A DNA stretch of 64,000 nt from Burkholderiales bacterium. GTDB lineage: Bacteria > Pseudomonadota > Gammaproteobacteria > Burkholderiales > Burkholderiaceae_C. Every line of letters starts with the position of its first letter. Within the stretch, counting starts at the first letter, position 1. Positions 1 to 9,003 of the stretch are shown here, one piece after another. The stretch lies in contig JANYJJ010000150.1 in NCBI GenBank assembly GCA_025358485.1, forward strand, positions 57,517 through 121,516, read 5' to 3'. The notes beneath the pieces are model-generated. The model was given only the letters and a program-made list of their open reading frames with translations, made no database searches and was not told where the DNA came from. The position numbers and the translations under genes are program-made.

Positions 1-3000
1 TTGAAAGTCGGCGATGAGGTGGTCAAGGGCGACATCATCCTGACCACGCAAAAAAGCATCGTGCGCCTGAGCGATTCGCGCGAGACGGTCGCCAAGGCCA
101 ACGACAGCGTGGCCCCAGGTGACATCGACATCAACCCTGCCGCCGGTTTGAACGGTGGCGATGGCGGTGGGTTTGAGCCCGGCTTGCGTGTGGACCGCGT
201 GGCAGAAGGTGTGACGGCTGCGGGGTTGTTGATCTCGTCTGTGAATGAGGCGCTGCCCTTCAACTTTGGGGTCAGCAATCCGCTGGGCTTGTCTGCTGCC
301 GCAGGCGTTGATGCGCCCTTCTCCGCAGCCTCAAGCAACATCAATGCAATTGAAGAAGGTGTGCCCGTCAATTTGGGTTTGACGGCACCGGTGGGCGTGC
401 CCGGCACCACCCCGATCAGCATCGGCAAGCTGCCAGTCATCGGCGTGATTCAAAAGAGCGACGGCACCGTGGTCACCCCCGGCACCGTGCTCACTGCGGC
501 TGATTTGCCCGGCTTGAAATACGTGCCCCCGGCCGACTACAACGGCACCTCGCCGGTCGGTGATTTTGTCTACACCGTCAGCAACGGAACCAGCACCGTC
601 ACCGGCACCACCACCATCGGCTTGACGGCGGTCAACGATGCGCCAGTGGCCACATCAGGCGAACAAAGCGGCTTGGAGGACGCGACGCTGCCAGTGTCGT
701 TGGGCGGCACCGATGTGGACGGCACGGTTGACAAGGTCACCGTCGTCAGCCTGCCGCCTGGCAGCCGCTTGTTGTTGGCTGACGGCGTGACGCCCGTGCT
801 GCCGGGGCAGACCATCACCGCAGCGCAAGCGGCCACTTTGCTGTTCCAGCCTGCGCCGAATTTTTCAGGCAATGCGGGCATAGTTTTCACCGTCACAGAC
901 AACAGCGGCGCGGTGTCAGCACCCGCCATGGTGAACTTCAACATCATCGCGGTGAACGACGCGCCGGTGGCTGCACCCGACGTGGCCACCACCCGAGAAG
1001 ACACGCCGGTCAGCGGCAATGTGCTGGCCAACGACAGCGATGTGGACAGCACGAATTTGACCGTTGTGGGCTTCACCGTTCTGGGTCAAAGTTACGCCCC
1101 AGGCAGCATCGTCACCCTGCCCGGCGTCGGCACGCTGACCGTGCTGGCCAACGGCGACTACACGTTCACGCCTGCTCCCAACTACAACGGCGTGGTGCCC
1201 ACCATCGGCTACGCCGTGAGCGACGGCGCGCTGACCAGCAGCTCAACGCTGACGCTGACCGTCACCGCCGTGCCCGACCCAGCAGTCATCGGCGGCCAAG
1301 CATCGGGCGCAACCATAGAAGACGACAAAACCTCGGCCACCGGCACACTCACCGTGGTGGACCCGGACGCGGGCGAGGCCGCCTTCGTGCCGCGCACCAA
1401 CATACCCGGCGCTCACGGCAGCTTCAGCATCAATGCGGCGGGCGTGTGGGTCTACACCTTGAACAACGCCGACCCGGCAGTGCAAGCGCTCGGCGCCGGC
1501 CAAACGCTGCCGAATGAGACCTTCACCGTCACCAGCATCGACGGCACCACGCAAGTGGTCACTATCAGCATCACCGGCACCAACGACGCGCCGGTGGCCA
1601 GCCCCGCAGCCTTCACGGTGACCGAAGGCGGCGCATTGTTCAACGGCCAAGTGACGGCAACCGATGTGGACGCCAACGCCAAGCTGACCTTTGCGCTGAA
1701 CGGCGCACCGCCCGCAGGCTTGGTCTTCAACGCCAACGGCAGCTACAGCTTCGACCCCAACAACCCGGCCTATGCGGCTTTGGGCGCGGGCCAGCAGCAA
1801 GTCATCACTGTGCCCTTCACCGTCACCGACGACCAAGGTGCCACGTCCACCCGCAACATCACCATCACCATCGTCGGCACCAACGGTGCGCCGGCGGCGG
1901 TGGGTTCGGCCTTCACAGTGGCAGAAGACGCTGCCGTGGTGAACGGCCGCGTGACTGCGACCGACCCCGATGGCAACGCCGTGTTGGGCTATGCGCTGAA
2001 CGGCGCAGCACCTGCTGGCTTGACCTTCCGCCCCGACGGAAGCTACTCGTTTGATCCGAGCAATGCGGCCTATCAGTCGCTGGGCGTGGGTCAGCAAACT
2101 GTCATCGTTGTGCCGTTCACCGTCACCGACGACCAGGGTGCCAAGTCCACCCAAAACTTGATCATCACCGTCACCGGCACCAACGACGCACCTGTCGCCG
2201 TGGCAGCAGCGTTCACGGTGAATGAAGACGCGCCCATCGTCACCGGTGCGGTCACGGCAACCGACATCGATGCCAATGCAGTGCTGACGTTTGCATTGAA
2301 CGGCGCGCCGCCAGCGGGCTTGGTGTTCAACGCCAACGGCACCTATTCATTCGATCCGTCGAATGCCGCCTACCAGTCTTTGGCAGCGGGCCAACAGCGC
2401 GTCATCACCGTGCCTTACACAGTGACCGACGACCAAGGTGCCACGTCCACCAAAGACCTGGTGATCACCATCATCGGCACCAACGATGCGCCCGTAGCAC
2501 GGCCCGACAACGGCATCGCCACCGAAGACACACCGCTTGTGGTGTCGGCCAACAACGGTTTGCTGACCAACGACAGCGACGTCGATTTCGGCGCAGCCTT
2601 GCGCGTCACTCAGTTCAGCATCGACGGCTTGCCCGGCAGCTACCTTGCCGGTCAAACCGCCACCATCGTGGGCGTGGGCACGCTGCTCATCAACGCCGAT
2701 GGCTCTTACACCTTCACACCCGCGCCCAACTACTTTGGGGCGGTGCCGCTGGTGAACTACACCATTTCTGACGGCACGCTGAGCGCGTCAAGCACGCTGA
2801 CGCTGAACGTGAGCGGCGTGAACGATGCGCCCAGCTTGAGCTTGGACGACAACTCGTCGCACAACACCGTGTCGGTTCAAGCCGTCACAGGCCTGTTCAA
2901 CACCGGCGTGAACGACGCAGGCATCGCGTTGACAGCGGGCACGGCCGACTCTCACTACAGCTTGGTTTCAGCGCCGCCGGGCAGCACCAACAGCAACAAC

Positions 3001-4710
3001 GCCTTGGAGCTCGGCTATGCCTGGATCAAAAACGACGCCGATTCCAGCTGGATAGGCTCGGCCGGTTTCGAGCCCACGGGCATTTACAAATACCAAACCG
3101 GTTTCACGCTGCAGGCCGGTGCCGATCCACGGTCGGTACAAATCGACTTTGACATTGCCACCGACAACTTTTTGCGCGATATCTTGGTAAACGGTGTGTC
3201 CACCGGCATCAGCTCCAACGTGCAGTACCGATCGCTGACCCACTTCGAGCTGAACGGTGTCAACGCGGCGTTTCAAGCCGGTGCCAACACCATCACCTTC
3301 GTGATCGACAACCGCGACACCGTCACGCCAGTTCCCGGCTCGGCCGGGCCCACGGGTTTGCGCATCGACAACATGACGGCCACCGTGGCCGTCGTTTCGC
3401 CCAGCAACGTGGTGCACGTGGCCGACTACGCTACGGTGTACGTCGAAGGCACGCCAGTGTCGATCGCCGACGGCGACAACCGCATTCGCGACATCGACAG
3501 CGCCAACATGCAAAGCGCCACCGTCACGTTGACCAACGCACAAGCGGGCGATGTGTTGTTGGCAGCGGGCTTGCCGCCAGGCATCACAGCAAGCGTTGAC
3601 GCCAACGGCACCGTGGTCACGCTGTCGGGCAGCGCCTCCAGCGCCGCCTATGAAGCGGCATTGCGCGCCGTTCAGTTCAGCAACACCAGCAGCACGCCGC
3701 CTGATGCCATCGACCGCGTCATCAGCGTGGTGGTGAACGACGGCACATCCAACAGCAACACCGTGACCACCACGGTGCACGTGGTGGCGGTCAACGCTGC
3801 GCCCACACTTGATTTGGACGGCAACAACTCGACGGCACCCGGCACGGGCTTCGTTGGCAATGTCTTTAACAACGGCAGCTCGGTAAAAATAGTGGACACC
3901 GATGTGCGCGTGGGCGACAGCGACACCGCGCTGATGCACAGCGCCACGGTGACGATCACCGGCGTGCAAAGTGGCGACTACTTGACCGCGACAGGACTGC
4001 CCGCTGGCATCAATGCGGTGCTCTACGACCCCGTCACGGGCCTGTTGATTTTGGAAGGCACGGCCTCGCTGGCCGACTACCAACTGGCTCTGCGAAACGT
4101 GTCGTTCGGCACCACCGCAGACGCGACCGGCGGAAGCTCACGTGTCATCGAGGTCACCGTCAACGACGGCAGCGCGAACAGCAATGTGGCGGTGTCGCAA
4201 ATCAATGTGGCATCTGCCGAACCGCTCGTTTTCAACACGGTCGCAAGCACTGCCGGCGACGACGTCATGACGGGCACTGTCGGCCACGACGTGTTCCGTT
4301 GGAACTTGAACGACCAAGGCAGCGCAGCATCGCCCACGCGCGACGTTGTCACCAACTTCGACAACGCCAACCCCACCTTCAGCCGCACAGGTGATGTACT
4401 CAACTTACGCGATTTGCTGGTGGGTGAACTGCACGCGCCGAATGTCGGCAACCTGCCCGGTGCAATAACTGCCGACGTGGGCAACCTCGATCAGTACCTG
4501 CACTTCAGCTTGTCGGGTGGTGGCACGGGCGTCAGCACCGTGATCGAAGTGAGTTCGCGCGGCGGCTACACCGGCGGGGTTTACAACGCCGGTGCGGTCG
4601 ATCAAATCATCACCCTGGCTGGCGTGAATTTGATTGCCGGGTTCACCACCGACCACCAGGTGCTTGACGATTTGCTCAAGCGCGGCAAGCTCGTCACTGA
4701 CACGGCTTGA
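1..4710 (+). CDS. LapA-like giant repeat adhesin, type I secreted (5' truncated)
   Basis: Large surface or biofilm adhesin; the frame is open at base 1, so the N-terminus lies outside the window. The first visible residues (KVGDEVVKGDIILT) resemble the N-terminal retention module of LapA/BapA-type adhesins. The body is a chain of cadherin-like/VCBS domains marked by recurring NDAPVA and TDDQGA motifs. Three copies (about residues 527-826) repeat with an exact 100-residue period. The C-terminus (AGDDVMTGTVGHDVFRWNL to the end) matches the type I secretion C-terminal target domain found on such adhesins; no clear RTX nonapeptide array is visible. Export through an outer-membrane TolC-type channel is inferred from the family; no transporter genes are in view. 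Family assignment is firm, full length unknown. Confidence 0.85.
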   Translation: MKVGDEVVKGDIILTTQKSIVRLSDSRETVAKANDSVAPGDIDINPAAGLNGGDGGGFEPGLRVDRVAEGVTAAGLLISSVNEALPFNFGVSNPLGLSAAAGVDAPFSAASSNINAIEEGVPVNLGLTAPVGVPGTTPISIGKLPVIGVIQKSDGTVVTPGTVLTAADLPGLKYVPPADYNGTSPVGDFVYTVSNGTSTVTGTTTIGLTAVNDAPVATSGEQSGLEDATLPVSLGGTDVDGTVDKVTVVSLPPGSRLLLADGVTPVLPGQTITAAQAATLLFQPAPNFSGNAGIVFTVTDNSGAVSAPAMVNFNIIAVNDAPVAAPDVATTREDTPVSGNVLANDSDVDSTNLTVVGFTVLGQSYAPGSIVTLPGVGTLTVLANGDYTFTPAPNYNGVVPTIGYAVSDGALTSSSTLTLTVTAVPDPAVIGGQASGATIEDDKTSATGTLTVVDPDAGEAAFVPRTNIPGAHGSFSINAAGVWVYTLNNADPAVQALGAGQTLPNETFTVTSIDGTTQVVTISITGTNDAPVASPAAFTVTEGGALFNGQVTATDVDANAKLTFALNGAPPAGLVFNANGSYSFDPNNPAYAALGAGQQQVITVPFTVTDDQGATSTRNITITIVGTNGAPAAVGSAFTVAEDAAVVNGRVTATDPDGNAVLGYALNGAAPAGLTFRPDGSYSFDPSNAAYQSLGVGQQTVIVVPFTVTDDQGAKSTQNLIITVTGTNDAPVAVAAAFTVNEDAPIVTGAVTATDIDANAVLTFALNGAPPAGLVFNANGTYSFDPSNAAYQSLAAGQQRVITVPYTVTDDQGATSTKDLVITIIGTNDAPVARPDNGIATEDTPLVVSANNGLLTNDSDVDFGAALRVTQFSIDGLPGSYLAGQTATIVGVGTLLINADGSYTFTPAPNYFGAVPLVNYTISDGTLSASSTLTLNVSGVNDAPSLSLDDNSSHNTVSVQAVTGLFNTGVNDAGIALTAGTADSHYSLVSAPPGSTNSNNALELGYAWIKNDADSSWIGSAGFEPTGIYKYQTGFTLQAGADPRSVQIDFDIATDNFLRDILVNGVSTGISSNVQYRSLTHFELNGVNAAFQAGANTITFVIDNRDTVTPVPGSAGPTGLRIDNMTATVAVVSPSNVVHVADYATVYVEGTPVSIADGDNRIRDIDSANMQSATVTLTNAQAGDVLLAAGLPPGITASVDANGTVVTLSGSASSAAYEAALRAVQFSNTSSTPPDAIDRVISVVVNDGTSNSNTVTTTVHVVAVNAAPTLDLDGNNSTAPGTGFVGNVFNNGSSVKIVDTDVRVGDSDTALMHSATVTITGVQSGDYLTATGLPAGINAVLYDPVTGLLILEGTASLADYQLALRNVSFGTTADATGGSSRVIEVTVNDGSANSNVAVSQINVASAEPLVFNTVASTAGDDVMTGTVGHDVFRWNLNDQGSAASPTRDVVTNFDNANPTFSRTGDVLNLRDLLVGELHAPNVGNLPGAITADVGNLDQYLHFSLSGGGTGVSTVIEVSSRGGYTGGVYNAGAVDQIITLAGVNLIAGFTTDHQVLDDLLKRGKLVTDTA
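1579..2478 (+). repeat. Three 300-bp in-frame repeats in the adhesin
   Basis: The motif ACCAACG(A/G) starting a domain recurs at 1579, 1879, 2179 and 2479, giving an exact 300-nt period. The encoded domains share FTVTDDQGA, SYSFDP and GAPPAGL. They are diverged copies, not identical, consistent with domain duplication inside the adhesin. Confidence 0.85.
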
Positions 4711-4728
4711 GGCATCGGGACTGTCAAT

Positions 4729-4767
4729 AAAAAGCGCCCCAGCACGACAACGCGCTGGGGCTCTTTT
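4729..4767. terminator. Bidirectional rho-independent terminator
   Basis: An 8-bp perfect stem, GCCCCAGC (4736-4743) and GCTGGGGC (4754-4761), is flanked by an A-run on the left and TCTTTT on the right. It lies between the convergent adhesin and response-regulator genes and can serve both. Confidence 0.85.
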
Positions 4768-4791
4768 CAATTGGGATGCGTCAGATTTCGA

Positions 4792-5484
4792 TCAGTCCAA
4801 GCCCGACTTCGACAACAACTCCACCGCCGCCACCAGCTTTTCTGCTTGCTCAGCCATGGGCGTGCGCTCGGTGGCCGCCATGCGCTTGAGGCGATCCAAC
4901 GCGGGCCCGCGGGCGAGTGAGTAGCGGTGCATCAGCACACCCACGGCCAGCGCCACGATTTGCTCCAGCACCAATTCACCTGACTCGGCCAACGCCGTTT
5001 GCGCGGCTGCGCTGCTGGCGGCGAGTTCGGGGTTGGTGGCACCCTGGTTGCCGTTGATGCGCCCGGCCTGCAAGTTGGCAAACGCCGCCCCCACAGCGGG
5101 GACGATTTGGCGGATGTCCAAGGGCTTGACCAAGTAGGCCACCGCGCCCAGCGCTTTGACTTGGCGCACCGTGTCGTCGTCGGTGAAGGCCGACAAAAAC
5201 ATGAAAGGCATGTGGCAGACATCGCGCAGATACGCGGCAACGTCGAAGCCGCTTTTGCCTTCCATGCGAATGTCGAGCAACGCCAAGTCAGGCTTGTGTT
5301 CGCGGGCCAACAGAATCGCGTCGTCGCCGTTGTCGGCGTCAATGACCAAGTAGCCCGCCTGCGACAAGCCGTGGGCCAGCGTGGCCAGCACAAGGCGGTC
5401 GTCGTCAACCACCAAGATTCTTCCTTTTGATGCCGAGGCTGGAGCGGTGACTGGAGCGGTGGCAGGAACGGTGGAGATAGTCAC
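4792..5484 (-). CDS. Response regulator with C-terminal ANTAR RNA-binding domain
   Basis: Two-domain regulator of the AmiR/NasT type. The receiver domain spans about residues 22-135, with the acidic pocket VVDDD at 25-29, predicted phospho-acceptor Asp71 (LALLDIRM), Ser98 and Lys120 (YLVKP). The C-terminal part (about 165-225, VGVLMHRYSLARGPALDRLKRMA) fits ANTAR, a three-helix domain that binds paired stem-loops in RNA and prevents transcription termination. It starts at GTG, 69 bp after the PAS kinase stop on the same strand, so it is the likely cognate partner. The first 20 residues are low-complexity Ala/Thr/Pro. The RNA target is not evident here. Confidence 0.9.
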   Translation of the reverse strand: MTISTVPATAPVTAPASASKGRILVVDDDRLVLATLAHGLSQAGYLVIDADNGDDAILLAREHKPDLALLDIRMEGKSGFDVAAYLRDVCHMPFMFLSAFTDDDTVRQVKALGAVAYLVKPLDIRQIVPAVGAAFANLQAGRINGNQGATNPELAASSAAAQTALAESGELVLEQIVALAVGVLMHRYSLARGPALDRLKRMAATERTPMAEQAEKLVAAVELLSKSGLD

Positions 5485-5553
5485 GTTGGAACCTGTTTTT
5501 CTTTGCGGTGAGTCGTATTGTGGTGCGAGGCCCCGATGCCGGGAATGCCCGAA

Positions 5554-8500
5554 TCAAGGGGCTGCGGTTTTCAAGACCCCGGGCGACCCCAAGGTCACGG
5601 TGGCAACCACCTGCTCGCCGTGCTGCTCCAGCGTCAAGCTGGCACTGCGTCGCGGCAGCAAGGCGCGCACCAAGCCCAGGCCCGACACACCGCCCGGAAA
5701 GCGCGCCAAATTGAAGCCTTCGGGCAAGCGGCCAGTGTTGGCAATCACGACGCACACGGTCGCCTCGCGGCACTCCAGCGTGCAACTGACGACACCTGCT
5801 TCGCCGCCCGTGCAATGCTTCACCGCGTTGGTGAGCAACTCGTTCAAGGTCAAAGCAATTGGGATGGATTCGGCTTCTGGGAAGACCCAGAGATCGGGCT
5901 GTTCACCCCGCACGCTGAAGGCAATGTCGCGGCCAAACGTGCGCTGCACTGACGCGGCAATGGCCTCGACCACGCTCAAGCTGCGCAGTGGCCCCGTCAC
6001 ACCCACTTGCAGACCGTAGACCTGCGCAATGGCCTGCACCTGGCCCACCACTTCTGCCATCAACCCGGCCACTTCAGGGCGACGAACGCCAATTTGTTGC
6101 AACAAACCGGCCACGCCTTGCAGGTTGTTTTTGATGCGGTGATGCACTTCCTTGACCAGCATTTCGCGCTGCGCAATCGCGGCGTCGAACTTGGCTTCTT
6201 GGGCAGCGCGCTGTTCGGTCACGTCGGAGGCCACCAGCAGCAAAGTGTCGGGTGCTTGACCTGCCGCTGACAAGGGCAAGTACCGCGCATCCCACACGCG
6301 CTGCTCACCATTTGCATCGATGCGGTACTCGCGTTTGGTGACTTCGCTGGACACCAGCGCGGCTTGCATGTCGACGCGGCGCTCGGCCGCCACGCTTGGT
6401 GCAAAAAGCTCTTCGGGGCTGCGCCCGATCATCTCGTCAACGCTCAAACCGACAATGCCGGCAGCCACTGCATTGGCTTGCACCACTCGCAAGCTTCGCG
6501 CATCGCGCAGCGTGATGGACATCGGCGCGGCTTCAATGATGCGTTGCAGCGACGCCTGCGCTTCGGCGATGCGCGCCTCGGCGCTGCGGCGGCGCTCGAT
6601 GTCAAGCAGCGCATAGGTGAGCTGTCGGCCCACGGCACCGTAGCCGGTGGCCACCGCGTTGCCGACGACCCAAAACTCGCGGCCATCGCGCGCTTTGACG
6701 CGGCATTCAAAAGTTTCAGCGCGGCCTTCGGTCAGCTCGTCGATGTAGTGCGTCTGACGAAACGGATGTTCAGCTTCGGGCGTGGCCACGGTGCTGATGG
6801 GCAGGTTCATGAAGTCGGCCAACTCGCCGCCAAACATGCGCCGCGCCGAACGGTTCATCCACTCGATGCCTTGCGGCCCCACGGTCACGATGCCCACCAA
6901 CACAGAATCCAAAATGGCGCGTGTGCGCTCGGCTTGCAAAGCCACGGCCTGCTCGGCGCGGTGGCGGTCATCGACGTTCACGTAAGAGGCGATGATGCCG
7001 CCCGACAAGTCGCCTTGATGTACCAAGCGCTTGCTCACCTGCACCCACAACAAGCGGCCGTCGGCGCGGCGCAATTGACGCTCGCCCGCCCAGCCACCCG
7101 ACTCGCGCAAGCTGGCTTCCTCAACCGCCCAGTCGCGCTCAAACTCAGCCACGCCGGCGAAGATGGCCGCGATGGGCAAGCCACTCAAATCGGCTGCGCT
7201 GTGACCCAACAACAAGGCAAATGCATCGTTGGCACGTTGGATGCGGCCGTCACGCACAAACGCGATTCCCACGCCCGACAAACTGAACATCAGCTCGCGG
7301 TCGCGCGCCAGAATTTCCAATTCCACTTGCTGGGTTTTCAATCGCGTAACGTCTGACAGCACGGCGATGGCTTCGATTTTTTCTGAGCGCAAACCGGTGC
7401 GGCGCACAGACAACGCGTACCAACGCGGGCCACGTGTTGAGCCCTTGGTGGGCGGCACTTCCAGCTCGGTCTCAAACACCGTGCCTTCGGTCAAGGCTTG
7501 CAGGGTGGCCGTGGCCACGCTTTGTGCTTGCGCGTCGTGACCAAAGAGCGTGTGCAGACTGCTGCCGGCCGACACGCGGCGGCGCATTCCCAGCATGGCT
7601 TGAAAGCGGCGGTTGCAGCGCACCAGCACGTCGCCGCGCAGGTAAGCAATGCCAGCGCTGCCGCTTTCCAAAATGGTGCTCATCTCGAAAAGCAGTTGTT
7701 CGCTGCGGCGCTGCGCTTGTTGCTGCTCGGTGACATCTAAAGTGACCACCGAGGTGGTGCGTTTGCCCGACGCCAAACGCGCCGGTTCCACACGCGTGAG
7801 CAGCCAGCGTTCGCCGAGTTCCGGGTGCCGAATGGCATAGCGCACTTCGGCCCCGGTGTCGGTGCGCAATGCGTTTTGCAAGCGCTCGTATTCGGGCAAG
7901 GAAGACGGCAACACGATGTCGCGGCTGATGGATTGCAGGGCGGCGTTGGGCGGCGGTTTTTTGTCGGCACCTGATGCCGCAAACTCGGTTTTGTTGGCGC
8001 CTGATGCCGCAAATTCGGTTTTATTGGCGCCTGATGCCGCCAGTGCAGTCGTGTCGTTCCCCGCATTGCGTTGGCGCACCCAGCCGGTTGTCTCGGCAAA
8101 CGTGGCCAAACCCACGCCTGCGGTGTGCATCAAAGCGCCGATTTGCACCTGCGCCAAATCACGTTCTTCTTCCATGCTGCGGTCTTCGACCACGCCCATG
8201 AAACGTCTGTGCCCCGATGGCGTCAAGAAGCAGCGCATGCTGGCTTGCAAACGGCGCTGACCGCGTTGTGCGCCTTGCGGATGCGGCAACCAACCCCGGG
8301 TGACCACCGGCTTGGCACCTGCTTGCAGCAAAGGCGAAGGCGCACCGCCTGAAGCAGATTCAGCCGCACTCTGTGGCACCCAAGCCAGCAGTTCTTGCAA
8401 AGCCGCCGGTGCCTGCGACATCAGCGCGGGAGCGCTGCCCACCAAGGCGTCAAAGGCCGGGTTGGTGCGCACCACCAAACCGGTTTCGTCAAACAGCACC

Positions 8501-9003
8501 ATGCCCACAGGACTGAGCACAAACCAATCGTCCAGCTCCGAGGCCGAGCGGTCGGCTCGCTCGCGGGCCACGTGTTCGGCGGTGCTGTCTTGCAGCACGC
8601 TGAGGTAGGCGGTGCCTGCGCGTGGGTCAATCAGCACTTGCGACGATGCGCGGAACCAGCGTTCGCGTCCGTCGGCGTCTGTCAAACGGTGTTCGGTGAG
8701 GTGGGCTGCTGCGCCGCGCTGCACTTGCTCCAGCCACTGAGTACGCCACACGAGGTGCGGTGCGCGGTCGACCTCGGGGAAAAGCAGCACCGGGTCGCGG
8801 CCCAGCAAATGCTCGCGCGAAAAACCGGTGAAGCTGAGGTAGGCCGCGTTGAAATCGATGAGTTTGAATTCAGCGTCTTGCAGCACGCAGGGAAACGGTG
8901 ACTCCCAGTGCAGGTTCAGGGCTTCGTCGATGCGAACGCCGTGCGCCGATGTTTTTCGTTCAGAGGTCAATTCAGAGGTCAATGCAGTGATCGGTTCATT
9001 CAA
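5554..9003 (-). CDS. Multi-PAS sensor histidine kinase (HisKA_2 type)
   Basis: Soluble-looking 1149-residue kinase without clear membrane segments. I read about seven PAS-like domains in series (roughly 35-150, 155-280, 280-430, 440-560, 565-690, 690-810, 815-940). A HisKA_2 dimerisation/phospho-acceptor segment with VKEVHHRIKNNLQ follows at about 950, then a HATPase domain (NELLTNAVKH, VSGLGLVRALL) to the C-terminus. This kinase class commonly pairs with ANTAR or stand-alone receivers, and an ANTAR regulator follows directly. The start is TTG at 9003, overlapping the HDOD gene stop by 8 bp, so translation is probably coupled. The third PAS-like region holds a tandem 10-residue repeat (AASGANKTEF). 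The ligand is not predictable. Confidence 0.88.
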   Translation of the reverse strand: MNEPITALTSELTSERKTSAHGVRIDEALNLHWESPFPCVLQDAEFKLIDFNAAYLSFTGFSREHLLGRDPVLLFPEVDRAPHLVWRTQWLEQVQRGAAAHLTEHRLTDADGRERWFRASSQVLIDPRAGTAYLSVLQDSTAEHVARERADRSASELDDWFVLSPVGMVLFDETGLVVRTNPAFDALVGSAPALMSQAPAALQELLAWVPQSAAESASGGAPSPLLQAGAKPVVTRGWLPHPQGAQRGQRRLQASMRCFLTPSGHRRFMGVVEDRSMEEERDLAQVQIGALMHTAGVGLATFAETTGWVRQRNAGNDTTALAASGANKTEFAASGANKTEFAASGADKKPPPNAALQSISRDIVLPSSLPEYERLQNALRTDTGAEVRYAIRHPELGERWLLTRVEPARLASGKRTTSVVTLDVTEQQQAQRRSEQLLFEMSTILESGSAGIAYLRGDVLVRCNRRFQAMLGMRRRVSAGSSLHTLFGHDAQAQSVATATLQALTEGTVFETELEVPPTKGSTRGPRWYALSVRRTGLRSEKIEAIAVLSDVTRLKTQQVELEILARDRELMFSLSGVGIAFVRDGRIQRANDAFALLLGHSAADLSGLPIAAIFAGVAEFERDWAVEEASLRESGGWAGERQLRRADGRLLWVQVSKRLVHQGDLSGGIIASYVNVDDRHRAEQAVALQAERTRAILDSVLVGIVTVGPQGIEWMNRSARRMFGGELADFMNLPISTVATPEAEHPFRQTHYIDELTEGRAETFECRVKARDGREFWVVGNAVATGYGAVGRQLTYALLDIERRRSAEARIAEAQASLQRIIEAAPMSITLRDARSLRVVQANAVAAGIVGLSVDEMIGRSPEELFAPSVAAERRVDMQAALVSSEVTKREYRIDANGEQRVWDARYLPLSAAGQAPDTLLLVASDVTEQRAAQEAKFDAAIAQREMLVKEVHHRIKNNLQGVAGLLQQIGVRRPEVAGLMAEVVGQVQAIAQVYGLQVGVTGPLRSLSVVEAIAASVQRTFGRDIAFSVRGEQPDLWVFPEAESIPIALTLNELLTNAVKHCTGGEAGVVSCTLECREATVCVVIANTGRLPEGFNLARFPGGVSGLGLVRALLPRRSASLTLEQHGEQVVATVTLGSPGVLKTAAP
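7965..8047 (-). repeat. 30-bp in-frame tandem repeat inside the PAS kinase
   Basis: The unit GCCTGATGCCGCAAA.TCGG is repeated at 30-bp spacing, nearly three copies, encoding AASGANKTEF-like decapeptides. It sits in a linker-like part of the third PAS-like region. Confidence 0.85.

Noticed and set aside
2968-4083. 371-aa minus-strand ORF under the adhesin
   Set aside because: Mirrors the repeat structure of the adhesin; no recognisable motif.
5485-5553. Paired stem-loops as an ANTAR target between kinase and regulator
   Set aside because: GC-rich inverted segments exist (CGGG-CATT-CCCG) but none has the hexaloop pattern expected for ANTAR targets.
6364-7356. 330-aa plus-strand ORF opposite the PAS kinase
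   Set aside because: Antisense shadow of a gene whose PAS domains are clear.
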